DNA from: Campylorhamphus procurvoides
Taxonomy: Eukaryota; Chordata; Aves; Passeriformes; Dendrocolaptidae
Direction: 5' to 3'
NCBI GenBank assembly: GCA_013396655.1
Contig: WBMV01006288.1
Span: forward strand, 1,506,490-1,570,489
Length of the DNA: 64,000 nt
Each line of letters begins with the position of its first letter. The stretch's first letter is position 1. This document shows positions 15,301 through 27,300 of this stretch, piece by piece. The translations under genes and the position numbers were made by a program. The notes under the pieces are model-generated. The model saw only the letters and a list, made by a program, of their open reading frames with translations. It had not been told where the DNA came from and searched no databases.

Positions 15301-18300
15301 TAGTAACTAGTAATGTTTATATTGTAATCACTTTCACTTATATACTGGATTAATTTTGAAAATTGTATTTTATTTATAGTAGGAATTGTTTCAAGATATA
15401 ATAAGCAAATTTTCTTGATGTAATTGAAGCCAACAAATGTTAGTTAACTCTTAATTAGTTTTAATATTTTTAAAAGGTTTTTTCCACTGAAACATGTTTT
15501 TTTTTCTCCCCTCCTTCAACTCCCAGGAGCTTTGGATGATAGATCTCAAACTCAGGAACCATCTTGCTCAGATCTCTTCCTGTTTCCAGATGAAAGTGGA
15601 AATATCTCACAAGATCCAAGTCCCACTTACGCTTCTTTCACTCATCACCTGATAAATGAGGCCATGGGAGATGTGCCGGCAGAAAGTGATGATTTCTGCA
15701 TTCTTTTTGCACCCAAAGTTGCTGTTGCTGTAAGATCCTTTGAAAATTACTAAAAAAAGTCCATATGTAAACTGAATTAGAGAAAAGCCTATGTAAGAGT
15801 TGAACAAATTAGATTTCATAGATTTCTGTGATTGCATAGTGATGTTTTTATCAGTGGGCAGAGTAGCAGAAAAATAATTTTTCTATTTGAAAGGAACTCA
15901 TATGTGGTTACTGTTAGGAATAAGTATCTTTAGATAGATACAGTTTATCTCAACACTGTAATTGTTCTCTGATCTGAATGTTACATTAAACAGCGTTGGC
16001 AGTTTTTCTACATTTTAATCATGTTTTAACATTGCCATTTTAACTTACGATAATGGCATAGTTATGAAAAAAATGTTTTAAGCAAAAAGTAGTATTTATC
16101 AAACTAGCAGCTTTGCACGTCTTCTAATCTTTTATTAATTTCTCTCACAGTCTAAGCTTTCAATATTTTTAAGGACCTAAGACACTTGCCAAACCTCAGA
16201 GAAAAGCTTGTGTCACTTTACACCAATGTCTGTTCTCTGCACTGTGCTCATGTTGTTCATAGTATCTCTGGTTGTGTTCTTCTTAATAGAAGTTCCTGGA
16301 TCTCTGATTACAAGCTGTATTTTCCCAGTTATGTTTGAGCTTGTTTGTTTCTAAAAGTGCTGGTATGGTCTTTTGCGCTCTTCTGCCGTTTTTTTTATTT
16401 GCTTTCAACTAGTACTGTGTTTCATTTACAGTTTGAGTGGGAATTTTTTTGAGTTCTTGTGTTGTTCCTGTTTTTAACTACTTCTCAGCTTCTAGTTTAT
16501 TTTCTTATGCTTTTGTCTTTTACAAACATTCTTAAAACAATCATGTGTTGTATAATCATTAGAGGGCAGTACAGAATAGTTTTTCCTTTCATAGGAAAGA
16601 ATTAGGCATCTCAATAAAGAAAGCAGATTTCACTTTCTCAATGCTATATATTTCTTTTAATTAGGACAAAGAGGAAGAACCAGTTATAAAAATAATGGTT
16701 GATGATGCAATTATCATAAAGGAAAATCATTTCAGCCAACCCATAAAAAAAACAGATACGAGCAAAGCGCCCTTGCATTTTCCTGTTCCTCTGGTACGCT
16801 ATGTTGTAAAAGAAATATCTCTTATTTGGCATCTTTATGGTGGAAGGGATTTTGGGACTGCGCCACCAACATCTCCAGCTAAAAGTTGCATGTAAGTGAT
16901 ATATTTCTGTAGATTAGAACCTTTAAAAATACTTAATTTTCTCTTGATTTGGAGTAATCTCACAGTTCAATCTTCAGTCTCCCTCACCTGCTTCTTTGCT
17001 CCCTTCTCGCAAGGAATCAGTCATAGAATGATTTGGCTTGGAAGGGACCTTAAAGATCATCTAGAATCTTTTTCAGTTTAACTCTACACACCAGAGGGTA
17101 TTTTTTGTGTGTCTTAACCTGGACAAGCTGAGCTTGGTTTCACTGAATTTTTTTTTTTGAGGGGCTTGAGGGAAGAATTTTGGTTTAGGGTAATATTGGA
17201 AGTTAAATTTTCCTAAAGAAATCAGGGCTTAAGGAGCGTAAGAGTCAGACTTACAGGATGTCATGGAAGCTAAAGGGTAATTAAAATTATCGCAGCCAAA
17301 ATTAAGAAAATGTTTTATGAATGTTAATTTGGTGGGATGCATACACCTAGCATTCTGCTTAAGTATGCATTACTTGAGCAACAGTTTTGGTTAACAGTAA
17401 CACAATTTCAATGGGTTTCTTTTAAAACCATAAAAATACTAGTAAGTTATATCCAGTGCATTTAGTTTTAGATTAACAGTGAGATAACTTTAATCTGCGA
17501 CAGTGTATTTTTCCTTTGTATTTCCCCAGAAGTCCCCATAGTTCTCCTTCTCATACGCCAACAAGGCATGGACGGAATACAGCATGTGGGGGAAGAGGAA
17601 GAAACCCAGACTTCCTAATGGAAATACAGTTAAGCAAGGTGAATGACAGAAACAGCTTTAGCCATGACTCTCTGTGTGAATATCTTTACATGTTATATTC
17701 CTTGGATAACAAGGAATATAATATAATATTGCTTACTGTTGTTTTTAAGGTTGTGCTTATCTCTAACACAGAAACTAGATGCTTATTCCTGGTGCTATGA
17801 AGAATATTGGCAAGGAATTTGTGGTAAATGGGTCGATAATAAAATCTTACTTTAAAAAAAGATGTCTAACATTTCCATGAACATCAAAGGCACTACCTAA
17901 AAATAAATGCCTTTTATATTCCTCATTCATTTCTAAAGTTAAAAAATCATCCCAACAGCACTTCAAGCTTGCCAGAAACATGTGATACTTATGCTAACCT
18001 TTTCCAAAAAAAACCCCAACTATGACATTGCAATAATAAAGAGGAAAGAAAGGAAGCATTTAATATTCCACCTGGAAAACTTCAAAGAGCCATCTCTTAA
18101 TTTGAGGATATTTATTAACTTAGTGTTAGCACGGAGGCATAAAGGTTTTTTCCCCCTACTTGCACCCCTAACTTGGTACGAGGATTAATGATAATGTTTA
18201 AAGAAGAAATTAAGGAGAAAATAAGTGTCACAAGCAGACGGCGTTTCTTTGCAACCCCGCGTCTGGTCAGTAGAGGCCGCTGCGGGGCTGCTGTGTGCGC

Positions 18301-21300
18301 TGCGGGCCGGGATGTGGCAGCGTGTGCTGGGACAGGGCACTGACTGGACATGAGAGCTGCAGTGAGAGATGAGGAAACGAAGATCATTCAGAATTATTTA
18401 AAAATTAGAAAAGTAATTAATTAGAATTTACGTGGACTGAAGTGAGTAAAGAAAAAGCAAATGACTGCAAGAAGCAGCTTGAGAATTTAGTCGCTGGGTA
18501 AGAAACCTTACTTTCCTAAGTGTAGAAGGTCCAAGATTCAAGAACTGCAAGATTGCTTGATACAGGCTTCACCATGAAGCAAGAAAGATGTCAGGATTGA
18601 GAGGAAAAAGCAGAGTCCATGTTAAAAAATAAAAATGAAACTAATTCTTCATCTTATACTGACTCTGTTTTGGCTTGAATTTGCATCATAAGATATGAAA
18701 ATGTACACAACTAGAAATTGGAATATTTCTACTGCTAGACATGTAAAAATCTCAATAGTTTTCAGAAATCCTGATGTTATCCCTGTAGATTTAAAATAGT
18801 AGACAGCTTTTAAAGTTTCTATATGTGGTGTGGTTTTCTGTTTTGATTGGGTTTTTTAAAGCAGTGTTCTGTTGTTAACACTGTTTTTCATTGAAACTGA
18901 TGATGATGATTTTCTTTCCTTTTTAAAAGGTAAAATTCCAGCATGAGGTATACCCTCCAGGTGGTGCAGAAGGTGAATCTTGCTTGTTGGAGCAGCCAGT
19001 GTCACGACAGGTTTTTATTGTTCAAGACCTGGAGATTAGAGATCGCTTAGCTACATCACAGATGAATAAATTTCTCTATCTCTACTGCAGTAAGGAGATG
19101 CCCAGAAAAGCACATTCAAACATGGTACAGTTATGAAATATTAGTTTTTTATAGTTATTGTGGTTGAACTATCATTGTGGGGGCTATGTGCATTTCTTAA
19201 TCTTGCACAAGATAAAGCATAAGTTCAGCGAACACTGCAGTAATGTAATTTGTTTATAATTCTTTGCTTGATTCTTTGTGGATATTAAAACTAATTCAAA
19301 AGTCAGTTTGCATGTTAGCATGTCAGGTATTAATGATTCTGAGATACTGTCAGTTAAAAAAAAAGTAGATGTACAGGACAAGTTTCAGTAGCTTGCAGAG
19401 TTGTAGTTTTATGGTATTTTGTAGTCTTACTACTTCTATAAAGGATTTATTAATTTTGGAGAGGACTCTTAATTTTTTATAATATTCATAATAAATTTTT
19501 ATTTAACACTAGCTTTATAATTGGTAAGTGGAATTGGATTAGTACATTGGTTTTTACATTTTTTCTAGCTGTTGTTCTGAGATTTGATAATTGTGAATGT
19601 AAGTGCTTCTTATTTTTTTTTTTCAGTTAACAGTTAAAGCATTGCATGTCCGTCCAGAGTCTGGCAGATCCCCACAGGAATGTTGTTTACGTGTTTCACT
19701 AATGCCACTTCGCCTCAATATTGACCAGGTTGGTTTTTGGTTTTGGTTTTTATTTTAAAAACTAAGAATATCTGTAGAGAAGACTGCATACTCGATTAAG
19801 TTTTCCTCGTGAGACTTCTGATGATCTTAAAGGTTTGGAATCATGGCTTTTATAAAGCATATACTCATTCTTGAACAATCTGGCTCTGTTCATGAAGTGG
19901 CTTCATAGTTTTTAATTGAAAGAGGTTAATCATTAAGCCAGAAGTGGTTCACAACATTTTAGTCAAGGGCCCTTGATGCTCAAGAAATGCTCTCTTACTC
20001 TGAAGGATTTGGCCTTGCTGTCAACTTCAGTGGCAGGAAGAACAGAAATTGTTTTACTTTCTTTAGCAAACGTTTACGTGAAGCGTTTTTGCTATACTCA
20101 AGAAACATTTAGATTTTTCGAAACCAATAAGGAAGCTCCATGTGTTTGTGCTTGCAAATATAAAGGGCAGTTATTACTCTTTGTTGAGGCATTTCTTGCT
20201 TACTTTGTCATCTTTAAAGAGATATGTGGGGTCTGGGTATTTTAAGAGTGTGATTCAGAGTTCCATACCTACCTTTTATTTCCTTCAAAACATGGTAGAG
20301 ACCAGATTTTCATGTTGCTATTAAGAATTTAACTCTTGTCTAGTTTGCAATAACTTTATCTGGAAAAAATAGCTTGGAAATACTGCCATCTACTGAGAAA
20401 GCATGTTCCCTTTTGGTTACTTGTTAAAGTCTTTTATCTTTTGTGCCATAAGCAAAATTCACCTTTACAACTTCTATGAAATTAACTGCAGCTTTTTTGG
20501 AAGCATGGGGCTGCATGCAGTCATATTTAGAGATACTTGTTATTACTACTTAAGCTGTCTTTCTTATCAGTTGGAAACAAAAATTAAAAAGAAAGTCCAG
20601 ATGTCATTAATGATTGGATGAATAAGGCACCCATGTGATGCATCTGTCAGAAAAATAAAATAGGATCTAATAACTTCATGATATTAGCAAGACATTAACA
20701 CCACAGATATTAATGACTTTTAATGAAGCAGTAGTGAGATCTGATCTGTAATAATTTGTCTGACTTCAAAAGTATTAGAGAGGAATATAAACTATACTTA
20801 AATACCCTTTTATTGGAAATGAGAGAAAATGTTACAGCCATTAAGACACCTAGGTATACAGCAGGGGACAGTGCCCAGATGATCTTCCTGGTTTCTGTCG
20901 TAGATTTTTACGTGGCTTCTGCATGTGTTAAAGGATCAACAAGAAGAAATGTGTTTTGTTTCATAGCTGTGTGGAAATAGAGCTGGAATAGTGGATAAGA
21001 TATTTAGAGAATTGGGTCTTTGTATTTATTTTAACCTGATTGTATTTTATTTTTTGCCATTAGGATGCCTTGTTTTTCCTGAAGGACTTTTTCACTAGCC
21101 TTTCTACAGAAGTAGAACTCTTAGTTACTCCAGATCCTGAAGGTATACTTTTCAAAAATCTAACATGAATGCATCTTCCTTCTCCTTTAATCTGTGTATG
21201 TGTCTGTAGATTCACATGTGAGTCTTGTGTGTATACACATTTGTGTTGTGGTTTGAGCACTAACATTAATTACTGATTTTTAGAACAGAAACTTTGGGTA

Positions 21301-24300
21301 TTTTAGCTTTGGGTTTTATAAATATCAACAAGTCTTTAACACCTGGGATCTCAGTTGTATAAAAGGTTTCACCAAAATTGGAGCATATTTAATAAGAGCT
21401 TTTGACAAAAAAGAGAACTGTTTATATATTGGGAATAATTATTAGATAAAACAAATACATTGTGTTGCTTATTCATAATATTGAACTCTGTTACACAACT
21501 TCAAGGTATTAGACAGACATTTTATGCAAGAGGTATTAAATAATGTAGATATGCAGCTAAAGTAGTACTTCTAATTAACTGCACCATCTGATGCAAAAGC
21601 AGTATATATTGAAAAGCATATTTCCACTATTAACTATATTTGTGCATTTGTTAGCAGCTATACTTTACCTGTTTCAGCTGAGAGGTCATACTGAAATGCG
21701 TAGGTAATGAAGCACTCTGCAGTACTGCCATTAAAGCCAGACAGATTGTTTATGCTAATGCATAAACCTTAGCTTAAGCTGTGTAATAATTTTTGTTAAT
21801 AACTAAAAAAGTCTAAATATTGTCCTGCTAGTAGTTTGTACTAATAAGTATTAGAACTTACTAAGGACACAGAAAGGGTGTAAATACAATCTTTCTGTAA
21901 TCACTGAAAAATATGAGTCAGTTTACTGTGTATAACTTCTTATCGTAGTCAAAAAGTCTCCTGGTGCTGAAGTTACGTGTAGTTTGCCCAGGCATGTCAG
22001 CAGCCTTAAGGAACCAAGTCCAGTCATTTCTTTCTCATCACACAAGCAAGCAAATGAAAATGGTAGCATTGACTCTATGGATGTGGTTAATGGAGATGAT
22101 GATCATTTCTCACAAGAAACAACGTCCTACAGTGATCAGCCAGTATTTTTCAGGTAAACTTTCATTACAAAATTTCCAGGGACAGACAGCTGTTCTGCTG
22201 AATGTTTTAAGAAAGTATGATGAAAAACTATACACGCCTTAGGACAAGGTGTATTTTTTTTGTTTGTTTATTGACTGGTTGTGGAAATCAAATATATTTG
22301 TTTCTATCACTGGAAAGTAACTTATGATTTTTATTAACTTTGGCACACTAATGTGCACAAGGAAAAAAAATAATTAAAGCTCTGCCACGTACAGAATAGG
22401 TAATGAGATATTTTACAAATAAATGAAAAGAGCAGTATTTGTATTCTTACATCTAACAATAAATTAATATAACCAGAGATGAGAGTATATAAAGGAAAAG
22501 GATGTCTTGGGAGAGGTATGAGATTAAAATATCACAAGATAAACTCCACTGTAGTGCTGAGAGGGAAGTGACTATGAAAACTGTAGCTTGTTATGCAGAA
22601 TTTTTTTCATGTGTATTCAGGTCATAAGCGTTTCTAACAACAAATGTGTGCTTTGGTAAGCCTTGCAGAGCCAAACTGTAAGAGCATGGCTGTGGTTCTA
22701 TTTCATAATATACATCACCCATAGAGTATTTTATTAAGTTCCTGGTGCAGGACAATATTTTGCAGCAGAACCATCATTTTATGGGGTTTCTTTCTCCATG
22801 TTTTTGTTTGTTTTTAACTGAATATTGTGCTGTGAAAACTGAGGAAAGATGTTCACTTTACAGGATTAGTAGCACTTTTACAGGACTGTTAAATTTATTA
22901 TAAATGCTAATCTGAACTAGATGTTAATAAACCAAGAAAATCTGAATTTGCCCCAGTATTTTGTACATTCATTCTGAAGTACTAACACAGCAACCAGAGG
23001 ATGTATGGCTTACAGAACAGGGTATGGCATCCTGTTCTAGGAGGATGGGAAACCATGAGTTTCTTTTGGAAGGATAACTTTATTTCCTTTTCATGTGTCT
23101 CACTATAAAATTTCCTTTTTGTGTCCCAGAGAATTTCGTTTTACATCAGAAGTTCCAATAAGACTTGATTACCACGGCAAACATGTATCAATGGATCAGG
23201 TTTGTGTATAATGCTGATGCTATAGAACAAAAATTTTATGTTGTTTGTTTTGCTTTTCCCCCAACCCCCATGAGTGGGGATATATTTTTATGCTTGGTAC
23301 TCTTTATTGATGTGATCAAGACAAAAATAGAATATTTTCCTTCTCCTTATTTTCAATAAGGCTTAACAATGTTTCAGTCTAAATTTGAAAACTGAGGGGT
23401 GGATCCTCCAGGTCTGATTAACTCAGAATGGACCTCGAATGTCATGTTTATGAACTCAATGATTAGCTTAAAATCATAGTACATGGTTGCAGTGTCCCTC
23501 AAAAGATCATACCACTGTCTGATGCCAGAACTGTGCCCTTTATTTTTTTTTCTCCATTAATGCCAGAATAAAGTGTCAGTTTTTCTCCTTCTTTCCTTTC
23601 CTTGCAGTCTGGTAACATGTGGGTCTTGGATGCAATGGGAGAACCTATTACAAATGAAAAAAATGCTCGTAATTCTTCTTAAAATATGCATTGGTTATTA
23701 CACTGAGTTTAGAAGAAACATCAAAAAATCCTGTTTGGACAACTAGATTTTTAGTTTGGCATGGCAAATCAGTAAGAAAATATGGAAAAGTGAAAGCAGC
23801 AACTTCCTAAATTTGACCTGCTGTCAAAAATCACAACATGAAATATAATAGCTTTAGAATGCCTGGAACATACTAAACCCAGAGCTATGTTTGCATAATT
23901 TACCATAGCTTATTATTTCTGAAGATGCCCTCTTGTATCCAGATGTTTTTCTTAAAATAGCAGGTTAAGCCAAATTTCACCTTTTTCAAGTTTTCATGTA
24001 ACACAATTCATAGCACTGTAATGAATAGCATTTGGGAAACCAGGGGAGCATCTATTTAGACAGAAATATTTGCAAGTAAGAGTTGAGATAGTAAAATTAT
24101 TTCTCACAGGTTATACAAGTAAATTCATGTGATAACAAAATATTTCACTTACAGGGAACACTAGCTGGGATTCTTATTGGGCTTGCTCAGTTAAACTGCT
24201 CAGAATTAAAGCTGAAGAGACTTTGCTACAGGCATGGGTAAGTTTATTGAAATGTAGGTCAACATTGCTACTGCAGATTGAACAAGTTTATGGTGAATAA

Positions 24301-27300
24301 CTGAACATAGCAAAGGTAAAGCAAATTTTTTGTCAAGATGCACTTCTAAAATCCAAGAAGCTTTTTGACTTGACAAATACTTTTTGATTCTAGTTTTTTT
24401 TCATTTGTATGTCATTCAAGAATAACATCTAATTCGAAACAGTATTTAATATATGTGCTGGTCTTAGTGATAAACTCTTAATTTTAGTTTTGTGTTTACT
24501 TCCTGTTGAATTGGATGTGACTATGCTGTTATAGTCTGTATATGTTTTATGAAGCATATACACTTGAAACGCTTGGCTCAGCCAACAGCAATAAAAGATG
24601 GCACTTGAAAAAGCTTTTATTTTGTTTAAATGACATCTTTGATTTCAATGAATAATGAATGCATTTATCTTATTGGGAATTGTATCTTTTTTTAAAAAAA
24701 ATAATAATTTTGTTTACTTTAGTTTGTTAGGTGTGGATAAATTGTTCTCCTATGCCATCAGTGAATGGCTTAATGATATAAAGAAAAACCAGCTGCCAGG
24801 AATTTTGGGAGGAGTAGGGCCTATGCATTCACTAGTGCAATTAGGTAAGTTAATTCTTATTTCTACTAAGACACGTGATTTTTTTTTTTAATAAGTAAAC
24901 AGCACCTATCCCCCCCAAAAAAAAACCTACCACAAATCATGTTGACTCTTGTTTTCACTTGTTTTCAAGGCATTCTGCTTATCTAAGAGAACTTTCTGGC
25001 TATGGTGTTCTTCTTTTTCAGTTCAAGGTCTGAAAGACTTGGTGTGGTTGCCAATAGAGCAGTACCGAAAGGACGGCCGTATTGTCAGGGGCTTTCAAAG
25101 AGGAGCAGCTTCTTTTGGTACTTCCACTGCAATGGCAGCACTGGAGCTGACAAACAGAATGGTTCAGACTATACAGGTAAAGTGTATTACTTCTGAAGTT
25201 AGACATAAAATGAGACATGCTAGTAAGTGCTCTGTATTAACCTATTATCTTAATGTTGTCGATTTAAGATTGGGAGCATGTATTAAAAAAACCCAGCTGT
25301 ACAAATAGGAAAGCAGAGACTAGGCAAAGTTTGCAGAAGTCTGTGAGGTGAGAACTATAGCATCAAATACAAAAATTGTGTTAAAATACTGCTGAACACC
25401 CAAGCTGCTATGTGTTTCTTAATGTCTTTAATGTATTACAGTGTACAGTTTAATACTAAAATTTTCCACCTCACTAAAAAATCACTTATATTGATAAAGA
25501 TGACTTCTTCTCACATGTATTTTTCAGTAATAGATTCTTGCCTTTTTAAAAATCTCATCTGTTCTTATTTAAAAAAAAAAAAAAAAAAAAAAAACACAAA
25601 AAGCAAGCTGACAAAACCAACAAAGGAAAAGCCCCTCAGAAACCTCAAAACCAATACTATTTGTGTTGATCTATGCAAAGTCTATAAAGCTTTCTGGATT
25701 TAACCCTAAGGTAATCTTGGATTAAAGTGTTAATAAATTTATCTTCCTTAATGTAGAATGCATAATGAATATACACTTTAACCACCTAATTTTGCAAAAG
25801 TTGTATATGTGCCTACGCTTGAACATATGTAGTAAAAAACCCCCCAGTGGTATTATTCACAAGTGGGATTATATGTATGCTTGTGTTTTTGTAAGAAATA
25901 CCATTGATCAAATGCTCAGTTTCTATCTTGAGCACTTTATGCAGATTAGAGGATGCTTTTGAAGTGACAACATTTAGGAGGGGAATAAAACCCACCTAAA
26001 CCTACAACATTTATTCTTTTGTTATGGAACTTAATATATAGTTACAACCACACTCATTCCAAAAGTTCTTGTACAAAACCTTAATCTGATGTAAATAAGT
26101 ATTATTTGTGGAATAAGAATTCTTTTATTTCAGTAACATCACCTTGTTAGTAAATTTGTGATTGAGTGCCATAAGACTTTTTATGTGTTTTGCTTTTGCT
26201 CCTTATCTTCAGGCAGCTGCAGAAACTGCATATGACATGGTATCACCAGGGCCTACCTTTATTGAAGCAAAAAAGATCAAACGGTTCCCTCGCCATCGTT
26301 TAGCTCATCAGCCAGTAGACCTACGGGAAGGTGTAGCCAAAGCATACAGTGTCGTAAAAGAGGTGAGAGCAGAAGTGATTGCAGAGAACCAAAGTTAAGA
26401 ATTATTTCCTAAGACAGCAAATAAAATAACAGATGGTAGTTTACACTGACCAAATTAAAAAGGGAATTTAAGTTTTGAACAAGACTGTCTTCATCAGTAA
26501 GCCTAAACCAACAAGAACCTTGAATGGAGAAAGCAGAAGTAAATGAAGATATGCAGATAAATGTGACTAGGACATGAGTGCTCTGCGGTTGTGATGGTTT
26601 ACAACTATTGTAAATCATGGAAACTTGATTTTCTGCATCATGTCATTTGTCCTTCCTTCCTGCCCACCCCTTTCCCAACCCCTTTGCAATTATTATTAAT
26701 TCTGAGGTAGTCAGAGTTTCATCGTAATGCTGAATTTAAAATAAGTGAAGGTTTTACAGTGTATTTTAAATTAGAAGGCTGACCTGTTTTTATTGTATTT
26801 TAGTACTGTACTTTCATTAAGTTGCACGTGATACGGTGTCTATGAAGTAAGGTCTCAGCTGAGTTTCCAGTGAATTCTGTCATTTTTTAATAGCTCACAG
26901 CACCCCACAGCTTTTCCCCTAATGCACAAGATGTGCCACCAGAAGTTACATGATACATTTACATCTCTGACTTCATAGTAGTGTTATTTTAAACCTCATT
27001 AGAAGAACTAAATCATATTTGTGTCAATATAGTTATACTACAGTTATAATACAAATCACCAAGTTGAAAAATGCTGAGCAGTTTAAAATTTCCCTTAGAA
27101 TTAGGAGAGGTTGCTTTTTCTCTTTCAGTGTAACTGATTTCTTTTAATTTCTCAAAGGGGATTACGGACACAGCCCAAACCATCTATGAGACGGCTGCTC
27201 GTGAGCATGAAAACAGAGGAGTGACTGGAGCAGTAGGAGGAGTCCTCCGCCAAATCCCACCAACTGTGGTGAAACCTTTCATTGTTGCAACAGAGGCAAC

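Noticed and set aside
21964..22242. 92-codon plus-strand frame over ATG2B exon 24
   Set aside because: Wrong frame relative to both neighbouring exons; the ATG2B frame through the same exon is open and continuous.
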